A stretch of DNA of 64,000 nucleotides from Tricholoma matsutake (taxonomy: Eukaryota; Basidiomycota; Agaricomycetes; Agaricales; Tricholomataceae): contig AP026541.1 of NCBI GenBank assembly GCA_026075535.2, forward strand, positions 4,092,001 to 4,156,000. Reading direction: 5' to 3'. Below, in pieces: positions 31,945-43,049 of the stretch. Every line of letters begins with the position of its first letter. Position 1 is the stretch's first letter. The position numbers were made by a program, and so were the translations under genes. The notes beneath the pieces were generated by a model. That model worked only from the letters and a program-made list of their open reading frames with translations, was not told the origin of the DNA and made no database searches.

Positions 31945-34141
31945 ATAATGAGAGACTTCCAGGTTGCGAGATGGAGTGAGCTAGGTAATTGAAGGTGTGC
32001 ATGGAGATGTCATTTTGAAGCCACCATTTGGAGAGGAAAAGCACATGCACATATGTTAGATTGTTGAAAGGTATAGCAGAGCAGATTTGGGAGCTCAATC
32101 AGTGTGATTGAGCCAACAGGTAGTATGCACTGCAATGGTCATTGCAACAGGCTGTTTGATGAGGTGTCACTCCATAACAATCTCGTGACAATGCTGATCT
32201 CATGAGTAATTGCATGTGACATCCCCTGATTTCCATTGCATATTTTGCCCATGTTGCAATGTGTTGTCACACATCGTGATGGCATTACAGTTTTTCTGAC
32301 AGAACAATGCCCTTAATTGCTGCCAGATAAACCTAATCATGTCAAAAGCAGATATCAGGCAGAAAAGGCAAACCTTCATGAAGGCTTTAGAGTCATTGCC
32401 TGTCCATTGTGAGAAATCCTGGCCATCTGGAAAGAGATGTAAGCCACTAGCAGTCAATTTCTTGGATATATGGTAAGGAACTGGCTTCACCATGCTCAAG
32501 TACAAGGTACTCTTCCATCCAAGTCACAAGATGGTCTTTGAAAGTACCTTTGATAAGTTGATGCAAGATATCCAGTGTAAGAAGAGTATGGATGTCTGCA
32601 TGGGGAAAATGATGGGTGAAAGGCTTTTGTGACAGTTACTAGAGAAAAGATGAGATGACATCATGAAATGTGACACACAATAACATCATCTCAGAAGCTG
32701 TAGTTATCCCAGATAATACCAGGATCAAAGCAACTGATGAGAAACTCCCTCTTGGAATGGTGACATGGCAGGGCTTCCAGATTGTCTAAGTGCTCAGGTT
32801 CAGCCTCACAACTAGTAAGAAAAAAGGTAAGAAAAACACAAATTTATTAAATGTCAATGCATGCATGAAGGACACTAATTTTGGACAATTGCAGCTAGCC
32901 ATACTTGTTCAGGATAATCTGTGATATATGGTCCCAAGGAGAAAATTGCTCACCAAAAATACCCATCCAGGCACATGGCGACTTCAGGTTTGGTCATTGA
33001 AGGACAAAGCACAGAAAAAACCTTCTCAAGACATTGATGATAAAGTTGGCAGCAGAATGTTTGAAACTCTGGTCATTTCTGATGCTTTCTGCTTGCTTGG
33101 GAGAGAGTTAGAACCAGAGAAATTGTTTGAGGGGATACCTTACTTTTCAGAATAGGCAGTAATGCAACAGGCTCCATGCCAACAGAGTGAGATCTGCACA
33201 TTGTGTTGGAAATATTCCCAGCACCAATATAAAGCAGGTGAAACTCTTGATGGCCAGTTGCAACTGACACTGTTGTCTTGTCACTTCCACCAGTAATTGG
33301 GACCAACATTGCACCACATGCATCAGGAATCAAGTTTGACCAATGATGGAGAAATCTATGAACAGCTTCATCCCAGGCCCAGGTATCCAACATGAGATTT
33401 GACCACACTCTCTGATCCTTCTCATTAAACTCCATGTAAGGTGTGTAATCAAAGTGGCCATCCAGTTTTAGAAGTGAAATCTGATCCAGAAGAATAGCTC
33501 AAGCATCATGGAATACAAGCTCATAACTCTGAACCATCGATTTTGGCAGTGTTCCTTGTGGGTGAGAACCAGAATAATTAAATTTGACTGTTCTCCACCC
33601 ACACAGGCCTTCCTTGGTAGAATCAATCATGTCATACATGTCTTGAGCATTCCTCCAAGGGAAATCCTCAACTGACCCTCAGCAGCAATACACTCTGCTA
33701 GCCAATGGTCAAGGGCCCAATTAATCTGACTTTCAGAGCTCTGAAGCTCTGAGAAATGTTGGTTCACAAACTCAAATGCAAGCCGATCAGAAAATGGGTG
33801 CCAGGGATTTTCTGGGGTTGCATCTGCTGGTGTTTGGGAAGGAGGGGGAGATCTGAGGGCCAGAGGATTCCCATCAATGTTAGTTCAAATTGCTGTGGTT
33901 ATTTTTTTGAGCTTTCAGGCAGCTTGATTCATTGAAACAAGCTTACCATTCAAGTCTGGATGTTGTTCTATAGTATGACAATGTCTCTTGACCAGCATAG
34001 ACTTTGGAGGATGCTTGAGCCTCATATGAGAAGCGAGACCATGGTGAGTAAGGCATTTTGCACCACAGAAACCACAGGAATATGACATTGGCACATTGCA
34101 GTTTGGTTGAGTTGCAGAATTCCAAATGATTCACTACAAAC
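31945..34141 (-). pseudogene. Plavaka-type transposase gene (copy P2)
   Basis: From 34.09 kb down there is a C2H2 finger (CGFCGAKCLTHHGLASHMRL, C-x2-C-x12-H-x4-H), then NPWHPFSDRLAFEFVNQHF (about 33.8 kb). Next come FDYTPYMEF, AWDEAVHRFLHHW and GGSDKTTVSVATGHQEFHLL (33.45-33.2 kb). SLGPYITDYPEQVWLAAIVQ lies at 32.9 kb and HQLIKGTFKDHLVTWMEEY at about 32.55 kb. GLHLFPDGQDFSQWTGNDSK is at about 32.4 kb. These blocks match the second Plavaka subfamily, the same as P3 at 62.46 kb and different from P1. Stops and shifts show decay. It lies tail to tail with the DUF6698-like gene and head to head with the DUF6532-like gene. Confidence 0.75.
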
Positions 34142-34290
34142 ACCCTCTAAAGGGATAGCATGCCAAGCTCCACAGGTCCATGTCATGCCACAAGTTCAAC
34201 CAGCCTTTCTCCCATCTTCAACCCTTGCTTCTGTATTTCCCATCCACTTTGAGCCCTCATGTGTATGACTCATTCTTTGTCTACTGCTAA

Positions 34291-35369
34291 CATGTTGAAG
34301 AAGCAGCCCATTGCTGAAGTCAATCAGGAAAAGCCATTGTTGAAGCCAAGTGCCCCAAAAAATAAGGGAACCAAGATGACAACTGGTAAGTAAAAGGTTC
34401 ACCAGCTTTAGATGGGGACAGTGCAACTAATGTGCATCAGGAAACACTCATGGGGGTGGAGAACAGGTTGAATCAAATGGACATAAGGGCTGAGAACACT
34501 CAGCATCCCCCATGCTATCCCCTGCAACAGAAAAGCGACCCTGATCCAATAACCACCCAGGGCTTATTGGTAAAAGAGGGCATTGTACAAAAACTGAAGT
34601 GGCCGCAAAGAAAGCAGCTAAGGAAACAGAAGCTGTGATTGCTGCTGCTGTCCATGAACAGGTGATGGATATGCTTGCTGAGATAGAAATTGAGCAAGCT
34701 GAGAGAGAGGCATCTCAACAAAAGGCAGTGACCCATAAATGCCCAGGTGCCAGGGCTTGCCAAGATATACCTGCAGAAGGGAGCAGTGATGCCAGTATGG
34801 ATGTTGACAAAGATCTAACCAAGCTCATAAACCAGGAGATGGAGGCAGAGGAGGAAGATGAGGATGGTGAAGACTTGGAGTCCCACCAATCAGATGTTGA
34901 GAAAGTGCTGGCAAAAAAGGTGGGAGATACCAGCTGCATTATCACCTTGGAATCAAACTTATGTTGTTATCCAGAACTCCAGTTCCAAGAACTGAGAATT
35001 GTTGAAGGAAGTTGCAGCCAAGAAGAAGGTAATTCAACAGCCAAAGGCAGCAAAAAGGTGGTGCATCACATGTTTGATCACCAGTCCCACATCTCATCTC
35101 TCTCATACAGTGGCACTGATCTCCCAATTGTGAGTGGCCTCAAGGATGCCTGGAAAGCAAAGTCAAAGAATGTGTATGTGGAGATTGCTATTGGTGGACT
35201 TACCAATGAGCATGCATCTTTGGTTCATCCAAAGTTCACACATGGGTGCTCTCTCAAGGTAAACCTCATCACAATCTTGGTGATTGTAGCTATCCATGCT
35301 GTCTAGGTCATAGATGAAGTTTCTGGAGATTAGGAACCTGATGCACTGCCTAAGGGCAAACCAATGAAG
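34291..35369 (+). pseudogene. DUF6532-like gene, N-terminal part
   Basis: The likely start at 34291 (MLKKQPIAEVNQEKPLLKPS) is followed by an intron beginning GTAAGT at about 34384. The ORF at 34599-35306 is alanine/glutamate-rich and coiled-coil-like (AAKKAAKETEAVIAAAVHEQ, EIEIEQAEREASQQK), then acidic (EMEAEEEDEDGEDLE), then LPIVSGLKDAWK and EIAIGGLTNEHASLVHPKF. Such an N-terminus with a GGLTDE-like motif is, from memory, usual for basidiomycete DUF6532 proteins, which are abundant in repeat-rich regions and of unknown function. The sequence ends in the TSD of the 485-bp MITE. Confidence 0.42.
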
Positions 35370-35377
35370 GTCATCAA

Positions 35378-35862
35378 TAGAGGCAGGGATTACCCCTGGG
35401 TGTCAAATATCATACCCTCACCCCTACCCCTGAACATCCTACCCTTAGGGGTAAGGGTATGGAAACATATAAGGGTTGCCAAGGGTATGGGAGGGTTTGT
35501 CAAGGGTACAAGGGTTTGGCACAAAATCAACATATTTAGAGCAAAATTCATTTGAAAAGTGTTGATAACTATTGTATTTACTATTAATATTACATATTAA
35601 TACCTCTTATTAACATATGAAAGCCATTATCATGTTGGACAATCCCAAAATCTGAATTTAATTCATGAAAATCTTGAATATGAGTCTTCATAGCTGAAAA
35701 AATCAAATAATATTCTTACATAAGCATACCCCTGGCATACCCCTGTACCCTTAGTAAGGGTACAGGGGTATGCAAGGGTATGAACTTCCAAACCCCTACC
35801 CTTACCCCTCATACCCTTAGCCCAAAAACACAAGGGTATACCCCTACCCCTGCCTTGCCTTA
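35378..35862. mobile_element. 485-bp hAT-type MITE
   Basis: It starts TAGAGGCAGGGATTACCCC and ends with the inverse of TAAGGCAAGGCAGGGGTA. It is flanked by a perfect 8-bp duplication, GTCATCAA (35370-35377, 35863-35870). Both ends are rich in ACCCTTACCCCTA-type motifs in opposite orientation. Half of a related copy is at 62199-62371. TIRs resemble those of the palindromic MITE at 39598. Confidence 0.88.
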
Positions 35863-35870
35863 GTCATCAA

Positions 35871-36800
35871 GCCCTTAGTAACTAAAGTATGTATTCGCTC
35901 CTACCTAGTACCTTGTCACATAATCAGCTACTCAAATACTTTGTAGAGTATGCTGGCAAACGATGCTGAAAAGGGATCCAGTAAATCCACAGTAGCATTA
36001 AGCCCAAGACTTTGAAGTTCAAGAAGGATATCATACCATTGGCAGGGTTCTGCTCCAAGCCTCCAACTCCATCCAACCTGGCCACCTCTGAAAGTGTATC
36101 ACTATCCGAGCTTCGTGAAGCCTTCCAATCTGTGAAATCTTTGAGCAACCTACTCCTTCCCTATAGCAACAGCAAAATAATCATGAAGTTCTGAATGACA
36201 TGCTACAGCAGGTGGATGGCTTCGAAGAACATGTTTGATGCTTTTACCATTGATTCAGATGTCCTCCTTGGCATTGTACAAGCTGCATTCACTGCAACCT
36301 GGCCTGAGACACCTTATGTCCCCTGCAATTGAGACATTGTACATTGAATGGTAAGCATCTAGATTGGGAAATGAACAACACTTATGGAGATCTACAACAA
36401 TATGAACACAAATTGTTATACAATTGCTCAGTCAGCAATTGAACTACTCAAAAAGTATCTCTCAGATACAACCAAGGAGAAGATGGCCATCTGGGTCAAT
36501 CATGTTATCAAAGCCTGCCTTGGTGAGTTAGTCTCATGCCCCAAGGGATCTTCAATTATCAAGGGTCATCCCAATTGCTATGTGTGTGTTTTTGTTCATG
36601 ACTTTCTGCTCCAATTCCTCTGAATTATGCTCACTGTCAATGAAGAAGCCCAAGGGCTTATTAATGACAAACTTCATCATCAACCTTGCTGAGCCGTACC
36701 TCAAGAATCTACACAAGTCTTTAATTGTTTGCAGACAACCTTGTGGGCCTGTTGCTCTCATTCTTGTTGCTGTAGGTGATCATGTAGTTTTCTGAATAAG
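35871..36800 (+). pseudogene. DUF6532-like gene, C-terminal domain
   Basis: Blocks DAFTIDSDVLLGIVQAAFTA (about 36.23 kb), WPETPYVP, IYNNMNTNCYTIAQSAIELL and KEKMAIWVNHVIKACLGE (36.4-36.5 kb) follow the order of the DUF6532 domain. The remainder to 36.8 kb (about HDFLLQF, KPKGLL) is shifted between frames. Several stops. Function unknown. Confidence 0.38.
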
Positions 36801-36865
36801 CACAACTAATCAAACTTCTCTTCAATCAGTTAGAATGAGCTGCTTGTGCTTTCAACACTGGCAAA

Positions 36866-37171
36866 TTAGTCCAACCAAGTGTCTTCAACCACAAATAGGA
36901 TGCCCTTTTCAAGGAGTACCTGTAAAGCATTGAGAAGTTCAATCACTGGGACAAATTCTATGATAAGTGTGGCATTTCCCTGAATCACATCAGGAAAATG
37001 ACACGCCATTGGAGTTTCTAGGTGGTCTGATCTGTCTGGAAATACTAGTGATGCTGGAAGAATCTCGCACAAATGTGTGATGGCAATGTTGAACTTCCCA
37101 GTTTGGCAATTATCAGACTTGAAAAAAATGAGAACTTGTCTCCTCACCACCATGCCTGTCATCTCTGTCAC
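36866..37171 (-). CDS. Unrecognised 101-codon ORF
   Basis: The ORF has a balanced composition (FNIAITHLCEILPASLVFPD, HFPDVIQGNATLIIEFVPVI, LLEKGILFVVEDTWLD) and looks like part of a real globular domain. No start context, partner exon or family is recognised. It may be an exon of a minus-strand gene whose other exons are lost. Confidence 0.3.
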   Translation of the reverse strand: MTEMTGMVVRRQVLIFFKSDNCQTGKFNIAITHLCEILPASLVFPDRSDHLETPMACHFPDVIQGNATLIIEFVPVIELLNALQVLLEKGILFVVEDTWLD

Positions 37172-37223
37172 CCTTGTTGCTTGTTTTCTATTTGCTACTG
37201 TATCAGGCTATCACTGCTTTTCC

Positions 37224-37274
37224 AAGGCTGTGGTGGAAGAGATGTCTGGCCAACATCTCTTCCACCACAGCCTT
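37224..37274. repeat. Perfect 22-bp hairpin
   Basis: Two perfect arms (AAGGCTGTGGTGGAAGAGAT plus GT, and its complement) are separated by 7 nt. A smaller hairpin around CCAAGAGATGTC/GACATCTCTTGG lies at about 37397-37425 with the same GAGATGTC core. Confidence 0.85.
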
Positions 37275-37282
37275 GCCAACAC

Positions 37283-38220
37283 ATGAGGACAACGACAACG
37301 ACAATGACAATGAAGAGGACAGCAACAATGAGGACAGCAACAATGAACGCCCAGCAAACCAGGATGACAGGCACAATGAGGAAAGAAGAAAAAGAGCCCA
37401 AGAGATGTCCTTGACATCTCTTGGGTCATAAGTAAGTTTCCTTTCTTATTTCTGTTTGTTGCTACTAACTAATAATTTCAGGACTAATCCGATGATGACA
37501 GCTAAGACCAACACCAAGGCAAACAATGAAGACAACAACCCAATGACAATGCTGCACAATGGGACCACCACAACATGACAATGACAATGTGAGTACAGCA
37601 TCAACAAGGAGAGGGACGACAATGATGACAGGGACAGTGACAGGGGATGATGCGAAAACAGCGGTGGCAGAAAACAATGACAGCGACAAGGGCAGGACAA
37701 AAACTGTGCATGAGGAAGGTGCAGGAGATGGAGACGGTGCCATACGATGAGGAAATAGGCCAAAGAGACATCTTGGGGCATAGTATGTTTTTCTTCTCTT
37801 GTTTCATCTTCTCAATACCAACTAAATTTCTAGGTACTAATTCAAACCACTGACAACAACAACAACAACAACAAAGCCCAGCACCCACCCACTGCCACCG
37901 CTGCACAATGGAGCACCTCAACAACAACATCAAGGACAATGGGCAAGCACCACCTCAAGACAATGACAAGGAGGGCATGGCACAATGGTGTGGGGGACAA
38001 CAACAATGACAGGGACGGGGACAAGGAGTGGACAAAAAAAAAAACAGTGGTGGCAGTGGACATTGAGGGGGACAAGGACAGGACATAGATGGAAGGTGCA
38101 GAGGACAAGAGGACAACCACCACAGGGAGGGGAGAACAAGAATGAGAACGGCAGCAAGCAAGGGGATGGTGGTCAGGGATGACAGGAGCAGGACCGACAC
38201 ACTCAGAACAGTGCACCGGG
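37283..38220 (+). repeat. GAC/AAC-rich low-complexity units with intron-like ends
   Basis: Two or three units of ACAACGACAATGACA-type sequence are each followed by an AGAGATGTC or GAGACATCTTGG motif and then by a good intron signature. Unit 1 has GTAAGT, CTAAC and CAG at about 37431-37481. Unit 2 has GTATGT, ACTAA and TAG at about 37783-37833. Translated units are Asp/Asn/Glu-rich (HEDNDNDNDNEEDSNN). It could be a decayed repetitive coding gene or just simple repeat. Confidence 0.45.
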
Positions 38221-38850
38221 AGTGTAAAATTCAGGGATTTACGTAGGTATGCAGTATATCTTGGACATATTATTGTATTGTTCTCAGTATTAAGTTACTA
38301 TTGCTATCTTATATTTGTCTGGAGTGATTGGAACTGCTGGTAAACCTGAGTAATCTGGTGTGATATGTCATGCTGGAACCAGACTTCTTTTTATGAACCC
38401 AGATGACAACCTGGAAACCTGGGAAACCTGATGATCTGGTGGTGCCTGGCACCAGCATTTCCAGGCACATGTCATTTTCCTGATGCACAGGACCCCCTGC
38501 CCTCATAAAAGCACTGCAGCCAAGCTTTCCTTAGTTGAGATTGGCCGTGGAGACCTCAATTTCAGCAGCAGCCCCATACAAGAATAGGATGTTGTTAGTA
38601 GAAGTGATGCCAGCTGGTTATGAGGGCCAATGGACTTTCAAACTGATTGAAGTGTTGATATTGATGTGATTAAGCACTTTGTCACTTTACATGACTTTTC
38701 ATACTTTTGGCAACTTTTCTGATTTGCATAGGTTCATATCCCATAAATTTTCTAAAATTTTCTACAAACATACCCTAGCTATGCAGCTTCAGATGTTTCT
38801 CTTTATCCAGCTTTAGGGTAGCTTTTTATGGCTTCCCAAAGCCAGAAAAG
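38221..38850. other. Non-coding, possible LTR-like sequence
   Basis: No gene. GATGACAACCTGGAAACCTG-type repeats and a TATA-like CATAAAAG at about 38500 hint at a regulatory region or LTR, but no borders are visible. Confidence 0.3.
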
Positions 38851-38852
38851 AT

Positions 38853-39010
38853 TTGTGTGATTTTCCTGATGGCCTGATGTATGAGTGCAACATATTGAAG
38901 GCAAACTCAACATCCATGCTGATATGCTCTCTCATTTGCTACTTGATGACTATCACAGGAGGTTCCCTGCAGACCACGCACTCATCCAAAGCACTTCTCA
39001 TCTTTTTTGT
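38853..39010 (+). pseudogene. Fragment of a Gypsy RNase H C-terminus
   Basis: The frame at 38885 reads QHIEGKLNIHADMLSHLLLD and DDYHRRFPADH. The H-x-x-G-K-x-N-x-x-A-D-x-L-S pattern is the end of the Ty3/Gypsy RNase H domain. Nothing else of the element is visible nearby. Confidence 0.5.
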
Positions 39011-39415
39011 GGCCCTCCCTCCCCTCCCTTTTTATTGTTTCTTTGTCTTGGTACTAATCTAGCACTCATATATAGGTTTCTCTTGTCTTAGTGTAGCTGC
39101 CCTGCTCATCACCTATCTATTTGGGGTCCTTTGTGGGCCTCAGTTTGCACTACTTTGGTTTCTTGAGCAACACAGGCTGATTTTGGGCTAACTAACCATC
39201 CCTGTATGGTAAATTCAAACTCCAACACCCCCTTGCATCAACCTCCATCTCCCACTTGTTCTTCCAAACCTCTTCTTTTCCCAAACCCCTTTTTCTCCCT
39301 ACCACTCCACTGCTTTTCTCTTTAATAGGTCTTAGGTGTACCTTGCAGTCCCAAATAAAATCTGACCCCTCTGGCTGACCAGGTTGCTGGAGGTGTCATT
39401 TGTCCTATCCATCTG

Positions 39416-40038
39416 TGTTGAGATTCACACTGCAATCACACACAATCGGCACATTTGATGCATGCCCTATTCTTAGTGCATCCCTTTGATGTGCACATAC
39501 AAATGTCCCATAGATCCCTTTTTCTCATTATCTCTTTGTTTGACTGAACATATATATAGGTAGTTAGATATTCAGTCACCTCAGTCACTTATACAAGTAA
39601 GGTGTGACAGGGGTACAAAAAATGCATTGCAGGGGTATGGCCATAACATTACAAACTGTCTAAAAGAAGTTTGATACCAGCTGGGCAATATGTAAGGCTT
39701 TAAGAAACCTTAAGTTTTTAAGCCATAAAGTGAAAATTGCATTCAGCAGAAAGGTAAGGGTATGGAAAAACCCATGAAAAAATGAAAAGGTCAGAATTTC
39801 ATGGGTTTTTCCATACCCTTACCTTTCTGCTGAATGCAATTTTCACTTTATGGCTTAAAAACTTAAGGTTTCTTAAAGCCTTACATATTGCCCAGCTGGT
39901 ATCAAACTTCTTTTAGACAGTTTGTAATAATATTTGAAGCTATGGCCATACCCCTGCAATGCATTTTTCATACCCCTGTCATGCCTTATATACAAGTACT
40001 GAGTGTACACTTGTGTATTCTAGGATTGATTCTCTACA
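39416..40038 (+). repeat. Copia 5' LTR carrying a MITE
   Basis: TGTTGAG...CTCTACA. Without the 391-bp MITE and its 8-bp duplication the LTR is about 224 bp. GGTTATGGGCC follows directly and is the likely primer-binding region. Confidence 0.8.
39598..39988. mobile_element. 391-bp palindromic hAT-type MITE
   Basis: Almost the whole element is one inverted repeat with arms of about 185 bp (TAAGG, TGACAGGGGTA, CAATGCATT at the ends; AAGGTAAGGGTATGGAAAAA toward the centre). A perfect 8-bp duplication TATACAAG (39590-39597, 39989-39996) flanks it. The RNA would form a very long hairpin. Confidence 0.92.
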
Positions 40039-40260
40039 GGTTATGGGCCACTCCCATCGTTGAAACGATGGTAGAGATCTTCTACCCACTTCACGCATTT
40101 TTGACATCATTTTCTTGATCTACCGATTGATCTCCCTCTTCCATCCTGGATCACGGACTTATTACTTGTGATTGACACCTTGACGCATTCCCTCTCCCTT
40201 TGTTAAAACTCACATCTTTCTATCCACTCTCCAAACACCACTGAACATCCAATTGTCATC

Positions 40261-41380
40261 ATGAGTGTGGAATACACTCCTACTACTGTCTCTGTCCCTC
40301 TCATTAAGCTTGCAGTCCAATACTCTGGTGTGAAATTGGATAAGATCAAGTCTAACTACAAAGAATGGTGCGAAGACATTACCATCGCTCTCTCCATCAA
40401 TGGACTGTATGAATATATGTCTGGGGACGTCACATCCCCCCCCCACTATGGAAACATGGGCACTCATGAACTGGTCCGCTAATGCACACCTTGCATACAC
40501 CTTCCTAGCATCCACTGTTGCCACTATGGAATGCCCTTTTCTTGACATGTCAAAGGGGCCCGAGGTTAATTAGAAAACACTCCAGGATTGTCACCAGAAG
40601 GAAGGTCCAGTCCATCAAGTCCAACTTCTCCAACAGGCACTTTCCATCCAATGCACAAAGGACATTCTGCTCCCCAAAACTGCGGATCGAATCTGTACCC
40701 TGATTGAGAGAGCATTCATTATGAGTGACATCACGGCTGACCTCCTTTGATCCATAGCACTCCTGAATTCCCTCAGTGACTACTTCCCCCATGCATGTTC
40801 TATCATTTCCCGAGACATTATGGCATCTACAAAGTCCTCCCCATATACATCGAAGGACATCCATTGATTCCTGGAAAACGAACAGTCATTAGTTGAGAAT
40901 GATCAACACACCAACTCCAAGTCTAACATTGCCCTCACTGCTCACACCAAATCATTGAAATTGTCCAGCTCTCTTCTCTGTGTGAACCCGGTGTGCAAGA
41001 AAACGGGCACACAATCAAATTTTGCATCAAACAGGGTGGGGGAATGGCTGGGAAGACTATTGATGAATCCAAAGCAGCCTGTCACATCATGCTTGAGAAG
41101 AAAAGGGACAGGAGTGACACATCCAAAGTACCAGTTACCATGAGGGATGTGAACGGATGTGCCTTCACGGTCATGATCGACTCTACAACCTTTTCCACCC
41201 AACCAGAATTTGCCGGCATCACTTTGGATCCTATTCCTACAGCCTCCATTGATGAAGTTGAATATGAGGGTTGGATGGTGGTTGAGGAGGATCCCACAAC
41301 ATTCCACTCACATAGCCAGGGATGCATTCACCACCAAACCCCTGAATCAAACCACGCACACCCAAATTTCCCTTGACAAA
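40261..41380 (+). pseudogene. gag: Copia gag with zinc knuckle
   Basis: It starts at ATG 40261 (MSVEYTPTTVSVPLIKLAVQ, then KSNYKEWCEDITIALSINGL). The reading is broken several times, then gives a knuckle near 40985-41045 (NPVCKKTGHTIKFCIKQGGG). The C-terminal part reaches about 41380. Frameshifts around 40480 and 41000 make it non-functional. Confidence 0.7.
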
Positions 41381-42112
41381 TTTCCCTTCATTGTGGACTT
41401 GGGTGCTACAGTCCATATTTCTCCTGACCATACTGATTTTATATCACTCCACCCCACTAGACCTCACTCTGTAAAGGGAGTTGGGGGTTCTTCTATCTCT
41501 GCCATCGGTGTCAGGAATATTAAGTTATGGGTAGCACGAGGTGCATCAATCATATTACATAATGTGCTTTTCATCCCAAATGTGACCATGCACCTCATCT
41601 CAGTTGGCTGCCTTGCTGATGACTCCAATGTGACCACCCATTTTGACTCCTCATCCTGCTGGATAACAGACAAATCCACTGGGACTTTCATCGCTTGTGG
41701 ACCTCGCCTCCCTACCAAATGACTCTACAGCCTCACCATTCCACAACTGCCGAACACGCCTTTACTCTTCATGGTCCTCCTAATCTCAAGACCTGGCACC
41801 ACCATCTTGGCCATGCCAATTACCAATCCCTATGGGATATGACCAAGAAAGGAATGCTCACAGGTGTGTCCATCTCCACAGCCTTGAGACCTTCCAAATG
41901 TGATGCTTGTATTCTTGGCAAACAGATGAGAACACCAGTGCCAAAGAAGCATGAACAGGGAGAGGGGCATAGGGCAATGAGGAAGTTAGAGAAGGTATGG
42001 GTAGACTTATCTGGCCCACATGCTGTTAGGTCCCATACTGGAAATGAATATATGATGTACATTGTCAATGATCACATGTCTTTTCCATGGTCCATTCCAC
42101 TTAAACATAAGG
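41380..42112 (+). pseudogene. pol: Copia protease and integrase start
   Basis: The protease has FPFIVDLGATVHISPDHTDF, with Asp-Leu-Gly-Ala at the D-S/T-G-A position, and VLFIPNVTMHLISVGCL. The integrase zinc domain is KTWHHHLGHANYQSL...CDACILGK (H-H-C-C). The core begins KVWVDLSGPHAVRSHTGNEY and stops after IPLKHKDDAF at about 42112, where the sequence jumps into RT. The catalytic Asp and Glu downstream are lost. Confidence 0.82.
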
Positions 42113-42216
42113 ATGATGCATTTCACCATTGCACTCTCCCAGACAGCTCTCATAGGTAAAATTGTTGAACAATTTGGTCAGAAAGATGCTCATCCAGTTT
42201 TGGCGCCCCTTGAACC
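42113..42216 (+). pseudogene. Copia RT C-terminal fragment, left of G2
   Basis: IALSQTALIGKIVEQFGQKD then PVLAPLEP is the typical Copia RT C-terminal region. It ends in GAACC, the G2 target duplication, and resumes at 48395. Confidence 0.8.
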
Positions 42217-42617
42217 TGTTAGGAAACCACCCCATTACCTAATAAAATTTCATTTTATTTGATTATGTCAAATTACGCTACATGACGCCAAATGATGCTA
42301 CACTTTGATAGCATGAGAATTTTATTTTGCACGCATCAATATGTATGCGCATGTGCGAATGCGTCGGTAATGACAATGTACAATATATGTAACATAGTAT
42401 ATAAACCCTAAATATATGCCTAGGGGACCCCAGTTGTGTTCTCTTAGGTATTCCACCTACGTTTTCAGTGTGAAAGGCCTATCTCAACAAACTCACCTAT
42501 TAATAACCCCTTGCATCAAAACCATCAATTCCCCCATCACAAGCATGGATCCCGCCCCCTTCTTGTAGAGAGAACCCACATGGTCTTAGCTAGCAGATAG
42601 TGGGTGTCGCCCTAACA
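42217..42617 (+). repeat. G2 5' LTR
   Basis: 401 bp, very similar to 47997-48394. Contains a TATA-like ATAGTATATAAACCC at about 42395-42410. Differences from the 3' LTR are mostly transitions and a 3-bp indel. Confidence 0.92.
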
Positions 42618-43049
42618 GAAGAACACAACTTCCCATATCAGTGCGCCTTCTCTTACTTGTGCATACATCATTGTTTCACCGCGCCACATCCGATTACTCA
42701 TCCTTTCAGCACAAGCCAGAAGTACTTGTACATACGTAATCTACCTTTTCTTTTGTAAGCCGATGCCAGGGCTCGCCTTACATTGCGACTGCCAGTAATC
42801 AAGAGGCAGTGCTCATCATTAGGACAGCTGCAACCAGACAACTGATTGGATCTTTAGTTACAATTTACATCACTCTATTTGGACGACTATTTTAGTTACA
42901 AGCCAAATTCAGTGTTATCCCCGAGATCAGGCACTGTTGGAAGGGTTATTGATCTGAAGTGTCAAATTAGGTGCTTGATGAACGACAAACCATTGACAAA
43001 CCATCACGTGACCCATAAATGTTTGGAGAGGTCTCGAAGAAAAAATCTT

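Noticed and set aside
37446..38216. Cysteine/leucine-rich minus-strand ORFs with apparent membrane segments
   Set aside because: They are antisense translations of the GAC/AAC-rich repeat and have no start context or conserved motif.
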